A DNA stretch of 7,413 nt. It comes from Candidatus Pelagibacterales bacterium (GTDB lineage: Bacteria > Pseudomonadota > Alphaproteobacteria > TMED109). Position 1 is the first letter of the stretch. The number at the start of each line of letters is the position of its first letter. Positions 1 through 6,089 of this stretch are shown here, piece after piece. A model generated the notes under the pieces. It searched no databases, was not told the origin of the DNA, and saw only the letters and a program-made list of their open reading frames with translations. Location: contig NYVM01000032.1 in the NCBI GenBank assembly GCA_002684605.1, positions 11,427 to 18,839 of the forward strand, given 5' to 3'. Both the position numbers and the translations under genes were made by a program.

Positions 1-623
1 TCTATATATTTTAGAATTTTTTTCTGAATATCTTCTAAATTTTTTTTAAAAAAATGATCAGCACCATTAATTTTTTTATAATCAATAGTAATGCTTTTTT
101 GTTTATTAAGTTTTACAACTAATTCACTAACAGCTTCTTCTTTGACTATATTATCTTCTGTCCCTTGTATTATTAACCCTGATGCTGGACATGGTGCCAA
201 AAAAGAAAAATCATATAAACTGGCTGGAGGACTAATTGCAACAAAACCAGATATTTCTGGCCTTCTCATTAAAAGCTGTAAAGATAGCCATGCTCCAAAA
301 GAAAAACCAGCAATCCACGTGGTTTTAGCGGCAGGGTTCTCTGATTGAAGCCAGTCCAAGGCTGCTGCTGCATCAGTTAGTTCACCAACTCCACTATCAT
401 ATGTACCTAAACTTTTTCCGACACCTCTAAAATTAAATCTTAAAGTAGAAAAATTTGATTTTTTAAAGGCTTGATAAGTATTATAAACTAACTTGTTATT
501 CATTGTACCACCTTGTCTTGGATGTGGATGTAAAACAAGACAAATTGGTGCTCTTGGATCATCTGCCTTATGATATCTTGCTTCTAATCTTCCTTCTGGA
601 CCAGGTATAATTATTTCAGGCAT
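1..623 (-). CDS. Small serine alpha/beta hydrolase (COG2945-like), 3' end cut by window edge
   Basis: Reading the minus strand from an ATG at 623-621 gives 207 open codons to the window edge without a stop. Family members are about 210-220 residues, so only the last few residues are missing. The protein has an N-terminal HPHP...GGTMNN signature (residues 32-43), a nucleophile elbow GFSFG with Ser108, a likely acid Asp157 in GTED, and a likely base His190 in GADHF, so the catalytic triad looks complete. There is no signal peptide, so it is probably cytoplasmic. The real substrate of this family is not established and none is assigned here. The start is supported by the family-typical opening MPEIIIPGPEGRLEA and a weak GGA ribosome-binding core about 8 bases upstream. 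It diverges from the cysE operon; as I recall, related hydrolases often sit beside cysteine desulfurase/IscR loci in alphaproteobacteria, which fits this position. Family is fairly certain, function unknown. Confidence 0.88.
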   Translation of the reverse strand, partial: MPEIIIPGPEGRLEARYHKADDPRAPICLVLHPHPRQGGTMNNKLVYNTYQAFKKSNFSTLRFNFRGVGKSLGTYDSGVGELTDAAAALDWLQSENPAAKTTWIAGFSFGAWLSLQLLMRRPEISGFVAISPPASLYDFSFLAPCPASGLIIQGTEDNIVKEEAVSELVVKLNKQKSITIDYKKINGADHFFKKNLEDIQKKILKYI

Positions 624-652
624 TTTTATTTCCAATTGATGATTTAGAGATT

Positions 653-663
653 ATTATATACCA
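653..663 (-). promoter_or_regulatory. Candidate extended -10 promoter for the minus-strand hydrolase
   Basis: On the minus strand the sequence TGGTATATAATAAT contains an extended -10 (TG, one base, TATATA at 660-655) and, two bases further on, a perfect TATAAT (658-653). It lies about 30 bases before the hydrolase ATG, a sensible distance. No convincing -35 box is seen, which would fit an extended -10 promoter. In such AT-rich DNA, TATAAT-like strings are common by chance. Confidence 0.35.
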
Positions 664-674
664 TACAGTATATA
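655..674. promoter_or_regulatory. Inverted repeat, candidate operator (7-base arms)
   Basis: TATATAC at 655-661 and GTATATA at 668-674 are perfect inverted repeats around a 6-base centre, CATACA. The dyad overlaps the candidate -10 element of the divergent hydrolase and lies upstream of the cysE operon, so a bound protein could affect either direction. It does not match the IscR, LexA or FNR consensus sites I know. The arms are almost pure A/T, so chance is a real alternative. Confidence 0.3.
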
Positions 675-677
675 AAC

Positions 678-706
678 TTGTTAATTAGCTTTATTAATAG
701 TAATAA
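678..706 (+). promoter_or_regulatory. Candidate sigma70-type promoter for the cysE-mnmA operon
   Basis: TTGTTA (678-683), a 17-base spacer and TAATAA (701-706) form a plausible -35/-10 pair on the plus strand, with transcription expected to start near 713 and a leader of about 75 bases before cysE. The -10 match is imperfect and the region is very AT-rich, so this is only the best-looking candidate. The next dyad (704-727) begins within the -10 and would cover the start site. Confidence 0.3.
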
Positions 707-727
707 TACTTCGTTTATTAAGTATTA
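704..727. promoter_or_regulatory. Inverted repeat, candidate operator or leader hairpin upstream of cysE
   Basis: TAATACTT at 704-711 and AAGTATTA at 720-727 are perfect 8-base inverted repeats separated by CGTTTATT. Imperfect symmetry reaches outward to about 699-729 (AGTAATA against TATTACT, using a shifted pairing). It covers the predicted transcription start of the cysE operon, a usual place for a repressor site, or it could form a weak hairpin in the leader RNA. No regulator can be named from the sequence. Confidence 0.35.
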
Positions 728-788
728 CTTATATATATAAATTAATATTTTTAATAAAGTTTTTTTATTATAATTTAAAGGATTTAAA

Positions 789-1301
789 TTGTTTAATTCT
801 ATTAAAGATCAAATTGTTTCAATGAAAAAAAGAGATCCGGCCGCTAGATCTTTATTAGAAATAATCCTTTGTTATCCAGGTTTGCATGCACTATTTTTTC
901 ATAGGGTTGCTCATGTGCTATGGAATTTTAAGTTGTATTTGATTGCAAGGTTTGTATCCCATATATCTAGATTTTTAACAGCTATAGAAATTCATCCAGC
1001 AGCAAAAATTGGAAAAAGATTTTTTATAGATCATGGAGTAGGAGTGGTTATAGGGGAAACTGCTGAGTTAGGGGATGATGTTTTTATTTACCATCAAGTA
1101 ACATTAGGTGCTACTACTTCAAAACAAATAAAGAGACATCCTACAATAGGTAATGGCGTAATAATAGGAGCTGGAGCAAAATTACTAGGGCCTATTAAAG
1201 TTGGTAATGAAGCTAGAATTGGAGCTAACTCTGTAGTTGTGGCAGATGTTCCTGAAGGAGCAACAATGGTTGGTATTCCTGCAAAAGAATTTAAAAAGTA
1301 A
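789..1301 (+). CDS. cysE: Serine O-acetyltransferase
   Basis: This enzyme transfers acetyl from acetyl-CoA to L-serine, giving O-acetylserine, the committed precursor of cysteine, in the cytoplasm. At 170 residues it is the short form; E. coli CysE has 273. Residues 1-65 are the helical N-terminal part ([11 protein letters not shown]...CYPGLHA), followed by a left-handed beta-helix of hexapeptide repeats. DH at 81-82 and the RHP histidine at 117 match the two active-site histidines of E. coli CysE (158 and 193), and [11 protein letters not shown] at 88-98 is family-typical. The start is TTG: AAAGGA ends 6 bases upstream, and the residues encoded from TTG match the conserved family N-terminus, whereas the next Met (codon 12) would remove it. 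First gene of the likely operon, it fits upstream of two enzymes that consume cysteine. A GATTSK stretch replaces the commoner GGTGK loop, a minor variation. Confidence 0.93.
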   Translation: MFNSIKDQIVSMKKRDPAARSLLEIILCYPGLHALFFHRVAHVLWNFKLYLIARFVSHISRFLTAIEIHPAAKIGKRFFIDHGVGVVIGETAELGDDVFIYHQVTLGATTSKQIKRHPTIGNGVIIGAGAKLLGPIKVGNEARIGANSVVVADVPEGATMVGIPAKEFKK

Positions 1302-1327
1302 AAGTTTATTTTTATTAAGGATTAGTT

Positions 1328-2449
1328 ATGGGGTTATATTTAGATTATAATGCTTCTGCTCCTATGTTAGAGGGTTCTATGGATGCAATTATAAAAGCAA
1401 TGCAGCTAATAGGGAACCCATCTTCAATACATACTTCTGGAAGAAAAGTAAAAACTGTAATAGAAGACGCAAGAGAATTAGTTGCAGGTACCATAGGGAC
1501 TTATCCGCAAAATATAATATTTACATCTGGGGCCTCAGAATCAAATGCTTTAGCATTTAAATATGCTGAAAATATGCAAGTCATTACTTCTGCAATTGAG
1601 CATGAATCAGTGTTAGAACAAAAAAATAAAGACTCAATTATTATATCAGTAAATAATGACGGTATAATTAATATGGATCACCTCGAGAGAGCTCTTTCTG
1701 AAAATATAGAAAGTAAATTATTTGTCTCTGTAATGGCTGTAAATAATGAAACCGGTATAATACAACCAATAGAAAAAATAGCTGCTTTATGTTTAAAGTA
1801 TAATAGTGTTTTTCATGTAGATGCTGTTCAAGCAATAGGTAGAATTGAAATTTCTATGTCAAAATTGAATATTGACCTACTAACCATTTCTTCCCATAAA
1901 ATTGGTGGACCTAAAGGTATAGGTTGTTTAGCTGTTAATGAGAGTGTGTATAATAGTTTGTCACCTATTATATATGGAGGCGGACAAGAAAGAGGAATTA
2001 GGGCAGGTACTGAAGCTGTGTCTCAAATTGCTGGTTTTGGCGTTGCTGCTAAATATTCTAGAAAATTTAATTTATTAAAAACAAAAACCTCTAGAGATTT
2101 ATTAGAAGAAAATCTTTTAGATCTAATTCCAGATATTATAATTATAGGAAAAAATGTGCCAAGAGTTGCAAATACAACTGCAATAGCATTTAAAAACATA
2201 TTAGCTGAGAGTATAGTAATTGCTCTTGATATAGAAGGTTATGAAGTTAGTTCTGGCTCAGCTTGTTCTTCTGGAAAAATTTCTGAAAGTCATGTATTAT
2301 TAGCAATGGGTTTAGATAAGAGTTTAGTTAAAGGTTCTATAAGAATTAGTTTATGCAGAGCTCTAGAAAAAAATGAAATTGTAGCGTTTTGTAATGTTTT
2401 ATATAAAATAATACAAAAGTTATCAAAAAAAGATAAAGTTATACTATGA
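1328..2449 (+). CDS. Cysteine desulfurase, NifS/Suf-associated type (first of a tandem pair)
   Basis: A PLP-dependent enzyme that converts cysteine to alanine and carries the sulfur as a persulfide for Fe-S cluster or thiolation pathways. The 373-residue protein has the complete class V aminotransferase set: FTSGASESNAL at 65-75, the PLP-stacking His92 (EHES), Asp165 (HVDAVQA), Schiff-base Lys191 (SSHKIGGPKG) and the persulfide Cys313 in SSGSACSSG. GGGQERGIRAGTE (217-229) and SACSSGKISESHVL resemble, from memory, the desulfurases next to sufB in alphaproteobacteria more than classical IscS. AAGGA (1317-1321) lies 6 bases before the ATG. It begins 26 bases after cysE, and its stop overlaps the next gene start (ATGA, 4 bases), so the two desulfurases are probably translationally coupled. 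No scaffold gene follows. Reaction is secure; the sulfur acceptor is not known. Confidence 0.92.
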   Translation: MGLYLDYNASAPMLEGSMDAIIKAMQLIGNPSSIHTSGRKVKTVIEDARELVAGTIGTYPQNIIFTSGASESNALAFKYAENMQVITSAIEHESVLEQKNKDSIIISVNNDGIINMDHLERALSENIESKLFVSVMAVNNETGIIQPIEKIAALCLKYNSVFHVDAVQAIGRIEISMSKLNIDLLTISSHKIGGPKGIGCLAVNESVYNSLSPIIYGGGQERGIRAGTEAVSQIAGFGVAAKYSRKFNLLKTKTSRDLLEENLLDLIPDIIIIGKNVPRVANTTAIAFKNILAESIVIALDIEGYEVSSGSACSSGKISESHVLLAMGLDKSLVKGSIRISLCRALEKNEIVAFCNVLYKIIQKLSKKDKVIL

Positions 2450-3606
2450 AGCCAATATATTTAGATTATCAGTCTACAACTCCTACAGACGATAAGGTGT
2501 TAAAAAAAATGATGCCTTTTTTTAGTGATATTTATGGAAACCCTCATTCATCTAATCATAGCTTTGGAACTTCAGCTAGTCAGGCAATAGATTTAAGCCG
2601 TCAAGTAATCGCTTCATCAATAGGAGCAGATAAATCTGAAATTATCTTTACTTCAGGTGCAACTGAGTCAAATAATTTAGCAATAAAGGGTGCATTTTTA
2701 TATAGGTACAAATATCAGAATAGAAAAAAAATTATTATTGCTGCTACAGAGCATAAATGTGTAATAGAGGCTTCAAAATCATTAACTTCTTTAGGAGCAG
2801 AAGTGGTAATAATAGAAGTAAACAAAGAGGGGAAAGTAGATTTAGAAAAACTTAAAGATATTATTAATGAAGATGTTGCAATAGTCTCAGTTATGCTAGC
2901 AAATAATGAAATTGGAGTTATTCAGCCACTTAAAGATATTTCTAAAATATGTAAGGAATTTAATGTTTGGCTGCATTCTGACGCAGCACAAGCTATAGGA
3001 AATTTAAAGGTTAATGTTAATTTATTAGGTATAGACCTATTAAGTATTTCAAGTCATAAAGTATATGGTCCCAAAGGGATTGGGTGCTTATATGTCAGAA
3101 GAAAACCAAGAATAAGGTTAATATCTCAAATAGATGGTGGTGGTCAAGAACGTTTAATTAGATCTGGTACTTTACCTACACCACTTATTGTAGGTTTTTC
3201 TGAGGCTATTAAAATTAGTAACGATAATTTAGATATTAATATTAAAAAATTAAAAATAATGAGAGATAAGCTTCATAAAAACTTAACAACGGATGTCAGT
3301 GAAATAATATTGAATGGTCCTTCTATTGACGGTGACCGATTGCCAAATAACTTAAATTATACTGTTAAAGGTATTAGCGGTGCAAATTTAACAGAAGTTC
3401 TTGGAGGTCAAGTAGCGTTTTCGGCAGGTTCAGCCTGCGCTACTGGAGGTATAGAGCCTTCATATGTATTAAACTCTATTGGATTAGATGATGAAAGTGC
3501 ATTATCTTCATTTAGGATGTCTGTAGGAAGAAATACAACGATAAATGATATTAACACAGCTTCAAAAATTATTAGTGATAAGATAAAAGTATTAAAAAAT
3601 TTATGA
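2446..3606 (+). CDS. iscS: Cysteine desulfurase, IscS type, lacking the IscU-binding C-terminal tail
   Basis: Second cysteine desulfurase of the pair, 386 residues against 404 in E. coli IscS, and clearly the closer of the two to IscS (MKPIYLDYQSTTPTD start, VRRKPRIR, GGGQERLIRSGTLPTPLIVG). Key residues are present: His103 (TEHK), Asp179 (HSDAAQA), Lys205 (SSHKVYGPKG) and persulfide Cys331 in AGSACATGGIEPSYVL. It runs alongside E. coli IscS to the final helix (IISDKIKVLKNL) and stops there. The roughly 20-residue E. coli tail, with its WEMYKQGVDL segment that contacts IscU, is absent. Translation starts at ATG inside the ATGA overlap with the preceding gene, with no obvious ribosome-binding site of its own, so coupling is likely. 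Ferredoxin follows after 9 bases and mnmA lies further down the same run. The sulfur acceptor may therefore be MnmA or a SUF scaffold rather than IscU; that is inference. Confidence 0.92.
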   Translation: MKPIYLDYQSTTPTDDKVLKKMMPFFSDIYGNPHSSNHSFGTSASQAIDLSRQVIASSIGADKSEIIFTSGATESNNLAIKGAFLYRYKYQNRKKIIIAATEHKCVIEASKSLTSLGAEVVIIEVNKEGKVDLEKLKDIINEDVAIVSVMLANNEIGVIQPLKDISKICKEFNVWLHSDAAQAIGNLKVNVNLLGIDLLSISSHKVYGPKGIGCLYVRRKPRIRLISQIDGGGQERLIRSGTLPTPLIVGFSEAIKISNDNLDINIKKLKIMRDKLHKNLTTDVSEIILNGPSIDGDRLPNNLNYTVKGISGANLTEVLGGQVAFSAGSACATGGIEPSYVLNSIGLDDESALSSFRMSVGRNTTINDINTASKIISDKIKVLKNL

Positions 3607-3615
3607 GAATTAAAA

Positions 3616-3960
3616 TTGCCTAAAATTATTTTTAAATATAAAGATAAAGATGTTATTATTGATGAAAACAATAATGATTTAACTATTTTAGAAATAGCAC
3701 AAAAAAACGGTATAGATTTAGAGGGTTCTTGTGAAGGCTCACTTGCTTGCTCTACATGCCATATTATAGTAGATAAAGAATGGTATAGTATGTTGGATAA
3801 GCCTAGCTGGGATGAAGAAGATATGTTGGATTTGGCTACTGGTTTAACATTAACATCAAGGTTAGGGTGTCAAATAACAGTAACAGATAAATTAGATGGG
3901 CTAAAAGTATCGCTGCCATTTATACAAAGTGACATACGCTTAAACAATAAAAAATATTAA
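3616..3960 (+). CDS. fdx: 2Fe-2S ferredoxin, ISC/adrenodoxin type
   Basis: A 114-residue soluble electron carrier. Cysteines 39, 45, 48 and 85 form C-x5-C-x2-C-x36-C, the pattern of adrenodoxin-type and E. coli ISC ferredoxin, within GSCEGSLACSTCH and SRLGCQ. The acidic patch WDEEDMLDLA (65-74) is the usual partner-docking helix, and the C-terminal VSLP (98-101) is typical. In ISC systems this protein supplies electrons for cluster assembly on IscU, and it may do a similar job for another Fe-S system here. The start is TTG, chosen because MPKIIFKY matches the family N-terminus and no in-frame ATG lies nearby; the ribosome-binding site is weak (GAG about 8 bases upstream). It lies 9 bases after iscS and 10 before the next gene. 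Family assignment is very secure; its redox partner is unknown. Confidence 0.94.
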   Translation: MPKIIFKYKDKDVIIDENNNDLTILEIAQKNGIDLEGSCEGSLACSTCHIIVDKEWYSMLDKPSWDEEDMLDLATGLTLTSRLGCQITVTDKLDGLKVSLPFIQSDIRLNNKKY

Positions 3961-3970
3961 AAGAGGTAAA

Positions 3971-4945
3971 ATGAAAAAAATTTATAAATCAGACATACAG
4001 AAGTTGTCAAACCTTCCTGATTTTCCTTATGAAGCAAATTATGAAAAAAATATTTCAGGTTTTGAAGATTATGAAGATATGAGAATGGCATATATTGATG
4101 CAGGTAATAAGGATTCTGATTTGACCTTCTTGATGCTTCATGGTTCTCCCACCTGGTCATATATGTGGAGACACTTTATAAAAGAAGTGGAAAAAGCAAA
4201 TTTTAGAGCCGTAGCATTTGATATGCCAGGTTTTGGACGTTCAGATAAACCATTAGATAAAGAAGCTTATTCATTTGATTCTTTAAGAAAATCATTAATG
4301 TGTATGATAGAGAGATTAGATCTTAAAAACATAGTCTTAGTAGTGCATGAATGGGGAGGTTTTTTAGGTTTAACTATTCCTATGGATATGCAAGACCGTT
4401 TTGATGGTATAATTATGCATAATACAACAATAGCTACAGGCACAAATTTAGTATCAGATAGTTATGCGGACTGGAGAAGATATATAAAAGATAATCCAGA
4501 TCTAAATGTAAGAGCAGTTATGGCTAGAACTAATAAAATTTTAAATTTAAAAGAATGTAATAATTATCATGCACCTTTTGATAGTTATGAAAGTAAAGTT
4601 GCTCTAAGGGTGATGCCTGAAATCTTTCCTAACCATCAAGGTCAAGAAGGTATAGAAATATCTAAAAAAGCTCAATATTGGTTTTCAAATGAATATGATG
4701 GTCTTGCATTATCACTATCTGGAATGAGAGACCCTTTATTTCCTCAAGAAGCTGTAAATAGTTTTTTTAACTCAATAAAAGGTATCCATAATCTACCAGG
4801 CCTTGATAATGCCGGACATTTTTTACCGGAATGGGCTATGGAGTATGGTACAGGCTTAATAGAGCAATATTTATCATATAGAGAAAAGCACTTAATAGCC
4901 AAGCAAGAGGCGGAAAATAAAGAAGAAGATACAGATAATGCCTAA
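3971..4945 (+). CDS. Haloalkane dehalogenase-like alpha/beta hydrolase with Glu at the nucleophile position
   Basis: A 324-residue protein closely resembling subfamily I haloalkane dehalogenases such as DhlA across its length (GFGRSDKP at 87-94, IERLDL at 113-118, WGGFLGL at 128-134). HGSPTW (57-62) is the oxyanion-hole motif. Against DhlA, Trp128 and Trp168 match the two halide-binding tryptophans, Asp254 (GMRD) the acid and His283 (AGHF) the base. The residue that should be the Asp nucleophile in the VVxDWGG elbow is Glu127 (codon GAA). It may therefore be a dehalogenase with altered chemistry, a different hydrolase, or catalytically dead. A charged tail of about 25 residues (after 299) is extra. 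AGAGGT lies just before the ATG. It sits 10 bases after ferredoxin and overlaps mnmA by 8 bases, so it is co-transcribed with sulfur genes for no obvious reason. Fold is certain; substrate unknown. Confidence 0.85.
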   Translation: MKKIYKSDIQKLSNLPDFPYEANYEKNISGFEDYEDMRMAYIDAGNKDSDLTFLMLHGSPTWSYMWRHFIKEVEKANFRAVAFDMPGFGRSDKPLDKEAYSFDSLRKSLMCMIERLDLKNIVLVVHEWGGFLGLTIPMDMQDRFDGIIMHNTTIATGTNLVSDSYADWRRYIKDNPDLNVRAVMARTNKILNLKECNNYHAPFDSYESKVALRVMPEIFPNHQGQEGIEISKKAQYWFSNEYDGLALSLSGMRDPLFPQEAVNSFFNSIKGIHNLPGLDNAGHFLPEWAMEYGTGLIEQYLSYREKHLIAKQEAENKEEDTDNA

Positions 4946-6053
4946 AAATACGAAAAAGGTTGTTGCTGTTGCTATGTCTGGAGGAGTTGATAGTTCGGTA
5001 GCAGCGGCCATGATGGTGGATAAAGGGTATGAAGTAATAGGTCTTACAATGCAGCTTTATGATAGCGGCAGAACAACTTCTGTGGGATCTAAAACATGCT
5101 GTGCAGGGCAAGATATATATGATGCTAAGAGAGTTTCAGATAAATTAGGAATAAGGCATTATACATTAGATTATGAAAAAAATTTTTTGGATAATGTAAT
5201 TCAGGATTTTGCAGATAGTTATGCAAAAGGAGTAACCCCAATCCCATGTATAAGATGTAATCAAAAAATGAAGTTTAAAGATTTATTAGATACATCTTTA
5301 GATTTAGGAGCAGAATTCTTAGTTACTGGTCATTATGCCTGCATTAAGGGTGAAAATGAAGAGATTGGTTTATATCGAGCTAGAGACATAACAAAAGACC
5401 AAAGTTATTTTTTATTTGCAACTCCTCAAGAAATTTTAAAAAAGATATCTTTTCCTCTTGGTATGCTTTCAAAAGAAGAAACTAGAAAATATGCAAAAAA
5501 AATGAACTTGTCAGTATCAGATAAGCCAGAATCACAAGATATATGTTTTGTGCAATCTACTGCAAAAAAAGGGTATAGAGAAATAGTTCAAAAATTACGT
5601 CCTGATATAACTAAGTCTGGGGATATAATTCATGTAAATGGTAAAATTATGGGGCAACATAATGGGATTGATTCATTTACAGTTGGACAAAGAAGAGGTT
5701 TAGGAGTGATTTCTGAGGATGGTACGCCATTATATGTGACAAAGATTAATGCAAATAATAATAGTATCTCTGTGGGTTCAGAAAAGGATATGGAGATTAA
5801 GAAATTTAATATTAAAGAAATTACATGGATAGATAACAAGCCTTTAAACAAAACAGAGGAAATTATAGCTGATGTACAATTAAGTTCAGAACACGTAACG
5901 CAAAAAGCAACTATTTCATATTTAGATGATGATAATTTATTAATTAATTTACATGAATCAAATTATAGAGTTGCGCCAGGCCAAGCATGCGTAATCTATA
6001 AAAAAGATAAAATATTAGGAGGAGGCTGGATATCAGGAGGCTTATCCCTATGA
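4938..6053 (+). CDS. mnmA: tRNA-specific 2-thiouridylase
   Basis: MnmA activates U34 of tRNA-Lys, -Glu and -Gln by adenylation and inserts sulfur, forming the s2U part of mnm5s2U-type wobble bases. The 371-residue length is normal. Seen in order: PP-loop ATP motif SGGVDSS (14-20), the alphaproteobacterial-style TCCAGQDIYDA (53-63), the CxxC centre PCIRCN with Cys104 and Cys107, GHYA (131-134), KDQSYFLF (153-160), the second catalytic cysteine Cys203 in SQDICF, and the C-terminal beta-barrel with FTVGQRRGLG (247-256) and RVAPGQACV (344-352). CxxC replaces the DxxC of E. coli MnmA. The ATG lies inside the preceding gene (8-base overlap), after purine-rich AGAAGAAG. Two desulfurases upstream in the same operon are likely sulfur sources; no Tus relay gene is seen in the window. 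Identity and start are secure. Confidence 0.96.
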   Translation: MPKNTKKVVAVAMSGGVDSSVAAAMMVDKGYEVIGLTMQLYDSGRTTSVGSKTCCAGQDIYDAKRVSDKLGIRHYTLDYEKNFLDNVIQDFADSYAKGVTPIPCIRCNQKMKFKDLLDTSLDLGAEFLVTGHYACIKGENEEIGLYRARDITKDQSYFLFATPQEILKKISFPLGMLSKEETRKYAKKMNLSVSDKPESQDICFVQSTAKKGYREIVQKLRPDITKSGDIIHVNGKIMGQHNGIDSFTVGQRRGLGVISEDGTPLYVTKINANNNSISVGSEKDMEIKKFNIKEITWIDNKPLNKTEEIIADVQLSSEHVTQKATISYLDDDNLLINLHESNYRVAPGQACVIYKKDKILGGGWISGGLSL

Positions 6054-6060
6054 TTTATTA

Positions 6061-6082
6061 TATAATTCTGTATTATACAGAA
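6061..6082 (+). promoter_or_regulatory. Candidate promoter (-10) with 17-base palindromic operator before the transporter gene
   Basis: A perfect TATAAT (6061-6066) is followed at once by TTCTGTATTATACAGAA (6066-6082), a perfect palindrome with 8-base arms around a single central T. Transcription from this -10 would start near 6073, inside the palindrome, giving a leader of only about 17 bases before the ATG at 6090. No good -35 is seen. The palindrome could instead be a weak mnmA terminator hairpin, but no run of T follows it, so an operator reads better. CTGT...ACAG recalls LexA sites, but the spacing (5 rather than 8 bases) is wrong. Confidence 0.4.
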
Positions 6083-6089
6083 CTTATTG

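Noticed and set aside
91..348. Open frame of 85 codons on the plus strand
   Set aside because: It lies opposite the minus-strand hydrolase, whose frame gives a complete, recognisable catalytic triad; the plus frame has no family-like sequence.
624..788. Riboswitch (for example a SAM type) upstream of cysE
   Set aside because: The leader is short and almost pure A/T with no conserved G/C-rich core; only simple dyads are visible.
4836..5111. 91-codon minus-strand frame across the hydrolase/mnmA junction
   Set aside because: It is antisense to the conserved 3' end of the hydrolase and the PP-loop of mnmA, and its His/Cys/Ser-rich translation looks like an artefact of the opposite strand.
6066..6082. 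Palindrome as a LexA (SOS) box
   Set aside because: It has CTGT and ACAG half-sites but 5 rather than 8 intervening bases, and alphaproteobacterial LexA uses a GTTC-type repeat instead.
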